Shown: positions 53,710 through 63,875 of the stretch, one piece after another
Position numbering within the stretch: the first letter of the stretch is position 1
Layout of the letters: each line of letters starts with the position of its first letter
NCBI GenBank assembly: GCA_963800505.1
Contig: CAWDBL010000009.1
Span: 124,001-188,000, forward strand
DNA length: 64,000 nt
Direction of reading: 5' to 3'
Source of the DNA: Fodinibacter sp963800505
GTDB taxonomy: Bacteria; Actinomycetota; Actinomycetes; Actinomycetales; Dermatophilaceae
The notes under the pieces: generated by a model
What the model saw: only the letters and a program-made list of their open reading frames with translations
The model's database searches: none
What the model was told of the DNA's origin: nothing
Made by a program: the position numbers and the translations under genes

Positions 53710-55605
53710 TCAGCCCCGCCTCGCCCGGGCGGCCGCGCGGGCCCGCAGGGTCTGGTCGAGCTCCACCTTGCGCAGGCGGATGCCCTCGGGGGTCACCTCG
53801 ACGCACTCGTCCTCGCGGCAGAACTCCAGCGACTGCTCCAGCGACAGGGTGCGCGGCGGGGCGAGGCGCTCGAGCACGTCGGCACCGGCGGAGCGCACGT
53901 TGGTGAGCTTCTTCTCCTTGGTGATGTTGACGTCCATGTCGTCGACCCGGGAGTTCTCGCCGACGATCATGCCCTCGTAGACCTCGGTGGTCGGCGCGAT
54001 GAACATCGAGCCGCGCTCCTGGAGGTTGGCCATGGCGTAGGCGGTGGCCGCTCCGGAGCGGTCGGCGACCAGTGAGCCGCTGATCCGGGTCGAGATGTCG
54101 CCGGCCCAGGGTTCGTAGCCCTCGAAGACGTGGTTGGCGATGCCGGTGCCCCGGGTGTCGGTGAGGAACTGGGTGCGGAAGCCGATCAGGCCGCGCGACG
54201 GCACGAGGTACTCCATGCGCACCCAGCCGGTGCCGTGGTTGGTCATCTGCTCCAGGCGTCCCTTGCGGGCGGCGAGCAGCTGGGTGATCGGGCCGAGGTA
54301 CTCCTCGGGGGTGTCGATGGTGACCCGCTCGATCGGCTCGTGCACCTTGCCGTCGACCTCGCGGGTGACGACGACCGGCTTGCCCACGGTGAGCTCGTAG
54401 CCCTCACGGCGCATCTGCTCGACGAGGATCGCGAGCGCGAGCTCACCACGGCCCTGCACCTCCCAGGCGTCGGGGCGCTCGGTCGGCAGCACACGCATCG
54501 ACACGTTGCCGACCAGCTCGCGGTCGAGGCGGTCCTTGACCAGGCGCGCGGTGACCTTGGCGCCCTTGACGCGGCCCGCCATCGGGCTGGTGTTGATGCC
54601 GATCGTCATCGAGATCGCCGGCTCGTCGACCGTGATGAGGGGCAGCGGGCGCGGGTCGTCGAGGTCGGCGAGGGTCTCGCCGATGGTGATCTCGGGGATG
54701 CCGGCCACGGCGATGATGTCGCCCGGGCCGGCGGAGTCGGCCGAGCGGCGCTCGAGGGCGTCGGTCATCAGCAGCTCGGTGATCTTGACCGAGGTGATCG
54801 ACCCGTCGCGGCGGCACCAGGCGACCTGCTGGCCCTTGCGGATGGTGCCGTTGTGCACGCGCAGCAGCGCGAGCCGGCCCAGGAAGTTGGACGCGTCGAG
54901 GTTGGTGACGTGCGCCTGCAGGGGGGCCTCGTCGTCGTACGACGGGGCCGGGATGGTCTCGATGATGGTGCGGAAGAGCGGCTCGAGGTCGTCGCCGTCG
55001 GGCATGCCGCCGTCGACCGGGCGGGTCAGCGAGGCGCGGCCGGCCTTGGCCGACGCGTAGACGATGGGGAACTCGAGCTGGTCCTGGTGGTGGTCGGCGT
55101 CGACCAGGAGGTCCATGAACAGCTCGTAGACCTCGTCGACGACCTCGGCGATGCGGGCGTCGGGGCGGTCGACCTTGTTGATGCACAGCACGACGGGCAT
55201 CTTCAGCGCCAGCGCCTTGCGCAGCACGAAGCGGGTCTGCGGCAGCGGGCCCTCGCTGGCGTCGACGAGCAGGACGACGCCGTCGACCATCGACAGGCCG
55301 CGCTCGACCTCGCCACCGAAGTCGGCGTGGCCGGGGGTGTCGATGATGTTGATCGTCATGCCACCGGGGATGCCGGCCTCGACGGCGGCCTTGCCGGCGT
55401 AGCGCACCGCGGTGTTCTTCGCGAGGATCGTGATGCCCTTCTCGCGCTCGAGGTCACCGCTGTCCATCGCCCGGTCGGCGATGTGGTCGTGCTCGCCGAA
55501 CGCCCCCGACTGCCACAGCATCTTGTCAACCAGAGTGGTCTTGCCGTGGTCGACGTGGGCGACGATGGCGACGTTACGAAGGTCGACGCGGTGGGAGACA
55601 GACAT
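53710..55605 (-). CDS. typA: translational GTPase TypA/BipA
   Basis: 631 residues. G domain with AHVDHGKTTLVD (G1), DTPGHADFGGEVERG (G3), and INKVDRPDAR (NKxD). EF-G-like domains II, III and V and the TypA-specific C-terminal domain (GLIGFRTQFLTDTRGTGI, DDMDVNITKEKKLTNVRSAG) follow. It binds ribosomes and supports assembly and growth under cold or stress. It is the first gene of a minus-strand run: LpqW-like, mshB, flavin reductase, VanW. Start ATG 55605; a GTG two codons earlier is possible. Confidence 0.95.
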   Translation of the reverse strand: MSVSHRVDLRNVAIVAHVDHGKTTLVDKMLWQSGAFGEHDHIADRAMDSGDLEREKGITILAKNTAVRYAGKAAVEAGIPGGMTINIIDTPGHADFGGEVERGLSMVDGVVLLVDASEGPLPQTRFVLRKALALKMPVVLCINKVDRPDARIAEVVDEVYELFMDLLVDADHHQDQLEFPIVYASAKAGRASLTRPVDGGMPDGDDLEPLFRTIIETIPAPSYDDEAPLQAHVTNLDASNFLGRLALLRVHNGTIRKGQQVAWCRRDGSITSVKITELLMTDALERRSADSAGPGDIIAVAGIPEITIGETLADLDDPRPLPLITVDEPAISMTIGINTSPMAGRVKGAKVTARLVKDRLDRELVGNVSMRVLPTERPDAWEVQGRGELALAILVEQMRREGYELTVGKPVVVTREVDGKVHEPIERVTIDTPEEYLGPITQLLAARKGRLEQMTNHGTGWVRMEYLVPSRGLIGFRTQFLTDTRGTGIANHVFEGYEPWAGDISTRISGSLVADRSGAATAYAMANLQERGSMFIAPTTEVYEGMIVGENSRVDDMDVNITKEKKLTNVRSAGADVLERLAPPRTLSLEQSLEFCREDECVEVTPEGIRLRKVELDQTLRARAAARARRG

Positions 55606-55909
55606 ACCCACCAGTCTCTCAGGTATTGCACGCCAGACCCAATCGGTGTAGTGGGGCCCGACACGGCATCGGATGCCGGCCGCGGGCCGCCGCCGACGGC
55701 CGCGGCGCTAGCAGGTGGCGCGGAGGATCTGCGCAGGCGCGAGGTCTCACTTGGATAACCACTCGCGCCACGCCGGTCCGGCGGGTGCATTTGCCGTTAT
55801 GGTCACCGGCAACGGTGGACGGGGAGGTCTCACCCCCTGCGTCGCCGGGCCCAGCTCGACCGTCCGACCCGGGCGCCTCGAGGTTCGCACACCCAAGCGA
55901 GGTTTATCG
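55606..55909. promoter_or_regulatory. divergent intergenic region typA / dpp operon
   Basis: 304 bp without a gene. A weak plus-strand -10 (TATGGT, 55798-55803) would give a leader of about 100 nt for the binding-protein gene; no good -35 is seen. A GC-rich palindromic stretch (about 55675-55710) lies on the typA side and could be a hairpin. No operator repeat is obvious. Confidence 0.4.
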
Positions 55910-57583
55910 ATGAAGCACACGCGGAAGGTGCCCATCGTCGTTCTGACGGCGGCCGCCCTCTCCCTGACCGCCTGCGCGCAGTCCGACCGGGACTCCGGCA
56001 ACACGGCATCCAGTGGTGGCTCGACCGACACCAAGGACACGTTCACGTTCGGTGCGGCCGGCGCCCCCAAGCTCTTCGACCCCTTCTACGCCACCGACGG
56101 CGAGACCTTCCGGGTCACCCGCCAGATCCACTCGGGCCTGCTCGGCGTCAAGCCCGGCACCGCCGACATCCAGCCCGAGCTCGCGGACAGCTGGGAGCCG
56201 TCCGCCGACGGGCTCAGCTGGACCTTCAAGCTCAAGGACGGCGTGAAGTTCTCGGACGGCACCGACTTCAACGCCGAGGCGGTCTGCTACAACATGGACC
56301 GGATGTTCAACCAGAAGGGGGCCGGCCAGACCGCCGCCGAGTACTGGGGCTACTTCTTCGGCTCCTTCAGCGACAAGCCCGAGGGCTCGCTGTACAAGTC
56401 GTGCGAGGTCAAGGACCCCTCCACCGCCGTCATCACCATCACCCGGTCGACCTCGAGCTTCCCGACCATCCTGTCGCTCGACTCGTTCTCGATGCAGTCG
56501 CCGACCGCGCTCAAGGCCGGGGACGCCAACAACGTGCAGGCCCAGGGCGACGGCTTCACCTACCCCGCCTACGCCCAAGCGCCCGTCGGCATCGGCCCGT
56601 ACAAGCTCGACAAGTACGACGAGGCCAACAAGACGGTCACGCTCGTCGCCAACGACACCTACTACGGTGACCAGCCCAAGACCGCCAAGCTGGTCTTCAA
56701 GATCATCCCCGACGAGAGCACCCGTCGTCAGGAGCTCGAGGCCGGCTCCATCGACGGCTACGACCTCCCCAACCCCGTGGACTGGAAGGGGCTCAAGGAG
56801 AGCGGCAACAAGGTCGAGGTGCGTCCGGCGTTCAACATCCTCTACATGGGGCTGAACCCGGAGAAGAACCCCAAGCTGAAGGACCTCAAGGTCCGTCAGG
56901 CCCTGTCCTACGCGCTCAACCGGGACCAGATGGTCAAGAGCCAGCTGCCCGAGGGTGCCAACGCCGCATCGCAGTTCATGCCCGAGACCGTGTCCGGGTA
57001 CAACAGCGACCTCACGCCCTACGCCTACGACCCCGAGAAGGCCAAGTCCCTGCTGAAGGAAGCCGGCGCCGAGGGCATGACGCTGCAGTTCGCCTTCCCG
57101 ACCGACGTCAGCCGGCCGTACATGCCGGACCCGCAGAAGATCCACGACGCCTTCAAGAAGGACCTCGAGGCGGTCGGGATCAAGGTCCAGGTGACCAGCA
57201 AGCCCTGGAACGGCGGCTACCTCGACGACGTCAACAACGGCAACTACGACGCCTGGCTGCTGGGCTGGACCGGCGACTACAACGCCGCGGACAACTTCCT
57301 GGGCACCTTCTTCTCCAACCTCGACAGCAACGACTTCCACACGAGCGTCATGCCGTGGGGCAAGGCGCTGTCGGAGGACCTGAAGAAGGCCGACGCCATC
57401 GTCGACGTGGCCGAGCGTGAGGCCGCGTACAAGAAGATCAACCAGCAGATCGCCGAGGAGTACCTCCCCGGGCTCCCGATCAGCCACTCCCCGCCGGCGC
57501 TCGTCACCAGCGGCAAGGTCAACGGCCTGGTTGCCAGCCCGTTGACGGCGGAGACGTTCGACACCGTCACCGTCAGCAAGTGA
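55910..57583 (+). CDS. peptide ABC transporter substrate-binding lipoprotein
   Basis: 557 residues. Lipoprotein signal with lipobox LSLTACAQ (Cys about 21). The SBP_bac_5 fold shows PKLFDPFYATDGETFRVTRQ, GLSWTFKLKDGVKFSDG, FNAEAVCYNMDRMF and LPEGANAASQFMPETVSGY. It binds di-/oligopeptides (or related cationic solutes) outside the membrane and hands them to the permeases encoded next. Ribosome site GAGG before ATG. Separated from the permease genes by a hairpin that may give it higher expression. Confidence 0.92.
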   Translation: MKHTRKVPIVVLTAAALSLTACAQSDRDSGNTASSGGSTDTKDTFTFGAAGAPKLFDPFYATDGETFRVTRQIHSGLLGVKPGTADIQPELADSWEPSADGLSWTFKLKDGVKFSDGTDFNAEAVCYNMDRMFNQKGAGQTAAEYWGYFFGSFSDKPEGSLYKSCEVKDPSTAVITITRSTSSFPTILSLDSFSMQSPTALKAGDANNVQAQGDGFTYPAYAQAPVGIGPYKLDKYDEANKTVTLVANDTYYGDQPKTAKLVFKIIPDESTRRQELEAGSIDGYDLPNPVDWKGLKESGNKVEVRPAFNILYMGLNPEKNPKLKDLKVRQALSYALNRDQMVKSQLPEGANAASQFMPETVSGYNSDLTPYAYDPEKAKSLLKEAGAEGMTLQFAFPTDVSRPYMPDPQKIHDAFKKDLEAVGIKVQVTSKPWNGGYLDDVNNGNYDAWLLGWTGDYNAADNFLGTFFSNLDSNDFHTSVMPWGKALSEDLKKADAIVDVAEREAAYKKINQQIAEEYLPGLPISHSPPALVTSGKVNGLVASPLTAETFDTVTVSK

Positions 57584-57628
57584 CCCGCGGGGGCCGCGGC
57601 CTCCGTTGACCACGGCGCGCAGACGCCC

Positions 57629-57667
57629 GGTGGCCGCCTCGACCCGTTAGGGTCCGAGGCGGCCACC
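57629..57667 (+). promoter_or_regulatory. intercistronic hairpin in the peptide-uptake operon
   Basis: GGTGGCCGCCTCG (57629-57641) and its exact reverse complement (57655-57667) form a 13-bp stem with a 13-nt loop between the binding-protein gene and the first permease. It could stop part of the transcripts or protect the upstream mRNA 3' end. The loop contains TAGGGT. Confidence 0.6.
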
Positions 57668-57695
57668 GATACGTCCGGAGCAGCAAGGAGCCCAG

Positions 57696-58703
57696 ATGGC
57701 GAGATTCATCTTTCGACGCCTCCTGCAGATGATCGGAGTCATCTTCGTCCTGTCGCTCCTGCTCTTCTTCTGGCTCCGCTCGCTGCCCGGCGGCACCGTG
57801 TCGGCCATCCTCGGCGAGCGGGCGACCCCGGAGACCCGGGCGGCCCTCACCAAGGCCCTGGGGCTGGACCAGCCGATCTACGTCCAGTACCTCAAGTTCG
57901 TGCAGCGCGCCTCGCAGGGGGAGTTCGGCGTCTCCACCGCCGTGCTCCCGGGCCGCGACGCCCTCGACATCTTCTTCACCCGGCTGCCGGCGACGATCGA
58001 GCTGAGCATCTGCGCCATGGTCATCGCCGTGATCTTCGCGATCCCGCTGGGCTACCTGGCCGCCAAGCGGCACGGCTCCTCGTTCGACAACGGTGCCGTC
58101 GTCCTCTCCCTCATCGGCGTCGCGGTGCCCGTCTTCTTCCTCGCGTTCCTGCTCAAGTACTGGTTCGCGATAGAGACACCCCTCTTTCCCGTCTCGGGGC
58201 GGCAGGACTCCATCGGCTGCACGCGGGTGACGGGGTTCTTCGTCCTCGACGGCCTGCTGACTCGCGAGCTCGACTGTTCGACCAGCGCCCTGCGGCACCT
58301 GGTCCTGCCGTCCATCGCGCTGGCCACCATCCCGTTCGCCGTGATCTTCCGGATCACCCGCGCCTCCGTGCTCGACGTGCTCGACGAGGACTACGTGCGC
58401 ACTGCCGAGGCAAAGGGGCTGACGACCCAGGTGATCCGGGCCCGGCACGTGATGCGCAACGCCCTGCTGCCCGTCATCACGACGATCGGCCTGCAGACCG
58501 GTGGTCTGCTCGCCGGTGCGGTGCTCACCGAGACCGTCTTCAACTTCGGCGGCATCGGCTCGACGCTCTTCCAGGCATTCTCGCGGCGTGACTATGCCGT
58601 GCTCCAGGTGCTGATCCTCGCCGCGGCGTCGATCTACGTCGTCGTCAACCTCATCGTCGACATCACGTATGCCGTCATCGACCCGAGAGTGCGGACCCGA
58701 TGA
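57696..58703 (+). CDS. peptide ABC transporter permease (DppB-like)
   Basis: 335 residues, six membrane segments. N-terminal helix 10-30 (MARFIFRRLLQMIGVIFVLS), then PGDPxx-like loop, and the EAA loop EAKGLTTQVIRARHVMRNALLPV (about 243-265) that docks the ATPase. The C-terminal FNFGGIGSTLFQAFSRRDY is typical of DppB/OppB. AAGGAG ribosome site. Overlaps the next permease by 4 bp. Confidence 0.93.
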   Translation: MARFIFRRLLQMIGVIFVLSLLLFFWLRSLPGGTVSAILGERATPETRAALTKALGLDQPIYVQYLKFVQRASQGEFGVSTAVLPGRDALDIFFTRLPATIELSICAMVIAVIFAIPLGYLAAKRHGSSFDNGAVVLSLIGVAVPVFFLAFLLKYWFAIETPLFPVSGRQDSIGCTRVTGFFVLDGLLTRELDCSTSALRHLVLPSIALATIPFAVIFRITRASVLDVLDEDYVRTAEAKGLTTQVIRARHVMRNALLPVITTIGLQTGGLLAGAVLTETVFNFGGIGSTLFQAFSRRDYAVLQVLILAAASIYVVVNLIVDITYAVIDPRVRTR

Positions 58704-59728
58704 CCCCCCCGAGCTCGTACAACCCGATGGACCGCCGCAAGCAGCGGATCGACGACCTGGCGGCCACGAGCGGTGACGGCCGCACCCGCGAAGGGGCGGG
58801 CACGGCATCCGGCAGCGCGGTCGCCGTCGACGCCGCCGGGCGGGTCGACGAGACCCCTGGTGTCTCGCTCATCGCGAGTGCCTGGCGCCGCTTGCGTCGC
58901 GACCCCGTCTTCCTGCTCGGTGCCGCCATCACGACGGTGTTCGTCGTGCTCGCGGTGATCTCACCGTGGCTGGCCCCGCACGCCCCCGACGCGCGGCTCC
59001 TCATCGACCAGGTGAGCCGCCAGTCGAACCCCATCCCAGGGCCACAACCCGGGTTCCCGCTCGGCGCCGACGACCGCGGGCGCGACCTGCTGTCACGCCT
59101 GCTCGTTGGCAGCCAGCAGACCCTGGTCGTCGGCGTGGCCGCAACCGTGCTCGGCCTGGTCGGCGGGCTGATCCTCGGCATCCTCGCCGGGGCCTTCGGC
59201 GGCGCGGCCGACGCCTTCGTCATGCGGGCCGTCGACGTGCTCCTGTCGATCCCGTCGCTGCTGCTCGCGGTCTCGATCGCGGCGCTCGCCCGCCAGCCCA
59301 GCCAGTGGACGGTGATCGTCGCGATCGCCGTGGTGCAGGTGCCGGTGTTCGCCCGGCTGCTGCGCGGCTCGATGCTGGCGCAACGCTCCAGCGACCACGT
59401 GCTCGCCGCCCGGGCGCTGGGCGTGCGGCGCAGCGCGATCATCTTCCGCCACATGGTGCCGAACTCCCTCGGGCCGGTCATCGTGCAGGCGACCCTGGTG
59501 CTCGCGACCTCGATCATCGACGCCGCTGCGCTGTCCTTCCTCGGCCTGGGCAACCCCGACGACTCGCGGCCCGAGTGGGGCCAGATGCTGGGGCAGGCAC
59601 AGCAGTACATCTACGACTATCCGCACCTGGCCATCTACCCGGCGCTGTGCATCATCCTGGTCGCGCTCGGCTTCACCCTGATGGGCGAGTCGCTGCGTGA
59701 GGCCCTCGACCCCAAGAGCAGGAGGTGA
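58700..59728 (+). CDS. peptide ABC transporter permease (DppC-like)
   Basis: 342 residues. A 60-residue cytosolic N-terminus precedes the first helix (about 70-92), then LGADDRGRDLLSRLLVGSQQTL and five more helices. EAA loop AARALGVRRSAIIFRHMVPNSLGPV. Forms the transmembrane pore with the DppB-like partner. Overlaps the preceding gene by 4 bp. Confidence 0.93.
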   Translation: MTPPSSYNPMDRRKQRIDDLAATSGDGRTREGAGTASGSAVAVDAAGRVDETPGVSLIASAWRRLRRDPVFLLGAAITTVFVVLAVISPWLAPHAPDARLLIDQVSRQSNPIPGPQPGFPLGADDRGRDLLSRLLVGSQQTLVVGVAATVLGLVGGLILGILAGAFGGAADAFVMRAVDVLLSIPSLLLAVSIAALARQPSQWTVIVAIAVVQVPVFARLLRGSMLAQRSSDHVLAARALGVRRSAIIFRHMVPNSLGPVIVQATLVLATSIIDAAALSFLGLGNPDDSRPEWGQMLGQAQQYIYDYPHLAIYPALCIILVALGFTLMGESLREALDPKSRR

Positions 59729-59735
59729 CCCGCCG

Positions 59736-60746
<1,011 letters not shown>

Positions 60747-60750
60747 CCCG

Positions 60751-61908
60751 ATGACCGACACCGCCACCACCCCCGCCCCTCCCTCCGACGACGAGCGCGA
60801 CGTGCTCGTCGACGTGCGCGGCGTCAAGGTGCACTTCCCCATCAAGCGCGGCGTCATCTTCGACAAGGTCATCGGGCACGTCTACGCGGTCGACGGCGTC
60901 GACCTGCAGATCCGCCGCGGCGAGACCTACGGCCTGGTCGGTGAGTCGGGCTGCGGCAAGTCGACCCTGGGAAAGGCCATCCTCAACCTGGAGCCACCGA
61001 CCGAGGGCAGCGTCATCGTCGACGGCACCGACATCGCCACCTTGAAGGGTGAGGAGCTGCGCCGGCGTCGCAAGGAGTTCCAGATGGTCTTCCAGGACCC
61101 GATGAGCAGCCTCGACCCACGCCAGTCGGTCGAGTCGCTGCTCGTCGAGGGGATGCGCGCCCACGGGCTCGACACCGACGGCCCGTCGACCAAGAAGCGG
61201 CTGCGCGAGCTGCTCGCCGCCGTCGGCCTCCCGGCGGCGGCCCTGATGAAGTACCCCCACGAGTTCTCCGGCGGCCAGCGGCAACGCATCGGCATCGCCC
61301 GGGCGTTGTCGGTCGAGCCCAAGCTGATCGTCGCCGACGAGCCCGTCTCGGCGCTTGACGTGTCGGTGCAGGCACAGGTGATCAACCTGCTCGACGAGCT
61401 GCAGCACGAGTTCGACCTCACCTACCTCGTGATCGCCCACGACCTGGCCGTCGTGCGCCACATCAGCGACCGGATCGGCGTCATGTACCTCGGCGGGATG
61501 GTCGAGGAGGCCACCGCCGACGACCTCTACGCCCAGCCGCTGCACCCCTACACGCGGGCGCTGCTCTCGGCGGTGCCCGTCCCCGACCCCACCGTCGAGG
61601 ACAGCCGCCAGCAGATCCTGCTCACTGGTGACCTGCCCTCGCCGTCGAACCCCCCGACCGGGTGCCGGTTCCACACCCGCTGCCCGTGGCGCCAGGAGAC
61701 CCGCTGCGACGACGAGCGCCCGCAGCTGCGGGTGGTCGACCTTCCCGGGGTGCCGGCCGGGCACCGGGTGGCCTGCCACTGGGCCGAGGCCATCGACCGC
61801 GGCGAGATCACGCCGCACGAGGTGGTGCCCGAGGCCGTCGAGCCCGACGACGACGGGCTCGAGGGCGACCCCTTCGCGGCCCCCGAGACGGTCAACGAGG
61901 TGCTCTGA
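60751..61908 (+). CDS. peptide ABC transporter ATPase (DppF-like)
   Basis: 385 residues. Walker A GESGCGKST (64-72), FQMVFQDPMSSLDPRQS, signature FSGGQRQRIGIARAL, Walker B LIVADEPVSALD, then IAHDLAVVRHISD and a C-terminal domain with CRFHTRCPWRQETRC. Works as heterodimer with the preceding ATPase. A 50-residue acidic tail (EPDDDGLEGD) is specific to this protein. Last gene of the operon. Confidence 0.94.
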   Translation: MTDTATTPAPPSDDERDVLVDVRGVKVHFPIKRGVIFDKVIGHVYAVDGVDLQIRRGETYGLVGESGCGKSTLGKAILNLEPPTEGSVIVDGTDIATLKGEELRRRRKEFQMVFQDPMSSLDPRQSVESLLVEGMRAHGLDTDGPSTKKRLRELLAAVGLPAAALMKYPHEFSGGQRQRIGIARALSVEPKLIVADEPVSALDVSVQAQVINLLDELQHEFDLTYLVIAHDLAVVRHISDRIGVMYLGGMVEEATADDLYAQPLHPYTRALLSAVPVPDPTVEDSRQQILLTGDLPSPSNPPTGCRFHTRCPWRQETRCDDERPQLRVVDLPGVPAGHRVACHWAEAIDRGEITPHEVVPEAVEPDDDGLEGDPFAAPETVNEVL

Positions 61909-62000
61909 GCGCGACCCTCCTACGCCAAGTCAGGTGGGGGCGACCGGCGCGGGCCGGATGCCGAGGCGGCCGGCGGGCGCACGGCATCCGCACCGTGCAC

Positions 62001-62006
62001 CACAAT
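62001..62006 (+). promoter_or_regulatory. -10 box of pterin dehydratase gene
   Basis: CACAAT, 7 nt before the ATG at 62014. A fair match to the leaderless pattern, though without the TA opening. An inverted CGGATGCCG/CGGCATCCG pair lies just upstream. Confidence 0.4.
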
Positions 62007-62013
62007 GGGACGC

Positions 62014-62322
62014 ATGAGCCGACTCCTGAGTGCTGACGAGGTGGACACCCAGCTGGCCGGGCTGGACGGGTGGCGCCGTGAGGGCGACGCGATCGTGGCG
62101 ACGGTGGAGGCGCCGGACTTCCCGGCCGCCATCCGCGTCGTCGACACCGTGGCAGACGAGGCCGAGCAGATGAACCACCACCCCGACATCGACATCCGGT
62201 GGCGCACGACGCACTGGCTGCTCACGACGCACGACGCGGGCGGTCTCACCCAGCTCGACATCGAGATGGCGCACCGCATCTCAGCCGCGGCCCGGGCCCA
62301 GGGAGCGACCCTCGGTGGCTGA
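62014..62322 (+). CDS. 4a-hydroxytetrahydrobiopterin (pterin carbinolamine) dehydratase
   Basis: 102 residues, full PCD/DCoH fold. Signature EAEQMNHHPDIDIRWRTTH with the catalytic His pair, and the N-terminal LDGWRREGDAIVATVEA. It dehydrates pterin-4a-carbinolamine; in bacteria without pterin-dependent hydroxylases it may act in other pterin chemistry. The next gene starts 8 bp inside its end. Confidence 0.92.
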   Translation: MSRLLSADEVDTQLAGLDGWRREGDAIVATVEAPDFPAAIRVVDTVADEAEQMNHHPDIDIRWRTTHWLLTTHDAGGLTQLDIEMAHRISAAARAQGATLGG

Positions 62323-63043
62323 CTCCCCCGCCACCACGGCCCCGACCCACCACGAGGCCCACGACGGGTCGGTCGTCGGTCGGCTCAACTGGCTGCGCGC
62401 CGGCGTGCTCGGGGCGAACGACGGCATCGTCTCGACCGCCGGCCTGGTCATCGGCGTCGCGGCGGCCACGACCGAGCGGGGTGCGGTGCTCACCGCCGGC
62501 CTGGCCGGGCTGGCCGCGGGCGCCATGAGCATGGCGGTCGGCGAGTACGTGTCGGTCAGCACCCAGCGTGACTCCGAGAAGGCGCTGATCGCCAAGGAGA
62601 TCCGCGAGCTCGACGAGGAGCCCGAGGCCGAGCTCGCCGAGCTGGCCGGCATCTACCGCGGCAAGGGGCTCAGCCGTGACCTCGCCCTCCAGGTGGCCGA
62701 GCAGCTCACCGCCAAGGACGCCCTGGCGGCGCACGCGGAGGTCGAGCTCGGCATCGACCCGGAGAACTACACCAACCCCTGGCACGCGGCGTGGGCGTCG
62801 ATGGCGGCGTTCACGGTCGGTGCCCTGCTGCCGCTCCTGGCGATCGTGCTGCCGCCGACCGCCTGGCGCATCCCGGTCACGGTGGTGGCCGTCGTGCTGG
62901 CCCTGGCCTTCACCGGGCTGGTCAGTGCCCGGCTCGGCAGCTCCGACGCCAAGCGCGCGACGGTGCGAGTCGTGATCGGCGGCCTGCTCGCGATGGCGGT
63001 GACCTACGGCATCGGTGCCCTCGTCGGCACCCAGCTCGGCTGA
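62315..63043 (+). CDS. VIT1/CCC1-family membrane protein
   Basis: 242 residues. Segments LRAGVLGANDGIVSTAGLVIGVA (about 27-49) and GLAAGAMSMAVGEYVSVSTQRDSE carry the conserved Asp/Glu of Fe2+/Mn2+ vacuolar-transporter relatives, followed by three C-terminal helices and a cytosolic helical insert (about 100-145). Probably exports Fe2+ or Mn2+. GTG start overlaps the dehydratase gene by 8 bp. Confidence 0.92.
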   Translation: MADSPATTAPTHHEAHDGSVVGRLNWLRAGVLGANDGIVSTAGLVIGVAAATTERGAVLTAGLAGLAAGAMSMAVGEYVSVSTQRDSEKALIAKEIRELDEEPEAELAELAGIYRGKGLSRDLALQVAEQLTAKDALAAHAEVELGIDPENYTNPWHAAWASMAAFTVGALLPLLAIVLPPTAWRIPVTVVAVVLALAFTGLVSARLGSSDAKRATVRVVIGGLLAMAVTYGIGALVGTQLG

Positions 63044-63792
63044 TGGCGCGCCTGCTGGTCGTGCAGCACGAGCCCGACGCGCCCGTGGCGTGGTTGGGCG
63101 AGTGGTGGGCCGCGCTCGGGCTCGAGCTCGACGTGGTGCGCGGCGACCTCGGCGAGTCGGTGGCCGAGCGGTGGGCCGACGTGGCGGGTGCTCCCGACGG
63201 GCTCGTGGTGCTGGGCGGGGCGATGGGGGCCTGCGACGACGCGCTCGCACCCTGGCTGGCCCCCACCCGGGCGCTGCTGGCCGACGCGGTGGCGCTGGGC
63301 GTGCCCACCCTCGGGGTGTGCCTCGGTCACCAGCTCGCTGCCGTTGCCCTGGGTGGCACGGTGGCGCGCAACCCCTCGGGCCGCACGATCGGGCCGGTGC
63401 CGGTGCGCCTGACCGGGGCCGCGGCATCCGACAAGCTGTTGGCGGGTCTCGACGGGCTGCCGGCCATCCACTACAACGATGACGTGGTGCTCGAAGTACC
63501 CTCTGGCGCAACGGTTCTGGCCACCTTGCCCGACGGGCGGCCGCAGGCCCTGCGCTTCGGCCCCTCGGCGTGGGGGGTGCAGTTCCACCCCGAGACCTCT
63601 CCGGAGGTCTTCGGCGCGTGGCTGCGCTGGGACTCACCCGACGGGCTGACGCCGGAACAGCAGATCCTGCTGGCCGAGGTCGGTGCCGCGCGCGAGGTGC
63701 TGCGGGCGGCCTGGCAGCCACTCGCCGAGCGCTTCGCGTCGCTCGTGCAGGCGGATGCCGTGACGCGGCGTGCGGTTCCCGTCACCCCTTGA
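63043..63792 (+). CDS. class I glutamine amidotransferase-like protein
   Basis: 249 residues. The Cys nucleophile lies in LGVCLGHQLAA (about 85-95), with GGAMGACDD oxyanion-strand and the catalytic His-Glu in GVQFHPETS. These GMP-synthase-like stand-alone domains hydrolyse glutamine or related amides; the partner synthase is unknown. ATG shares one base with the VIT gene stop (TGATG). Confidence 0.93.
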   Translation: MARLLVVQHEPDAPVAWLGEWWAALGLELDVVRGDLGESVAERWADVAGAPDGLVVLGGAMGACDDALAPWLAPTRALLADAVALGVPTLGVCLGHQLAAVALGGTVARNPSGRTIGPVPVRLTGAAASDKLLAGLDGLPAIHYNDDVVLEVPSGATVLATLPDGRPQALRFGPSAWGVQFHPETSPEVFGAWLRWDSPDGLTPEQQILLAEVGAAREVLRAAWQPLAERFASLVQADAVTRRAVPVTP

Positions 63793-63820
63793 CAGGGACG
63801 CTCGCAGCCGGGTCTAGCAT
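63789..63820 (+). promoter_or_regulatory. candidate -35/-10 of the next gene
   Basis: TTGACA (63789-63794) overlapping the amidotransferase stop, and TAGCAT (63815-63820) 20 nt later. The spacing is long for sigma70, but both boxes are good. A leader of about 50 nt with GGAGAG follows. Confidence 0.4.
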
Positions 63821-63875
63821 CGAAAGTGGCGGGTCCCGCACCCTGTGGTCGACCCAGCCCTGACGGAGAGACGCC

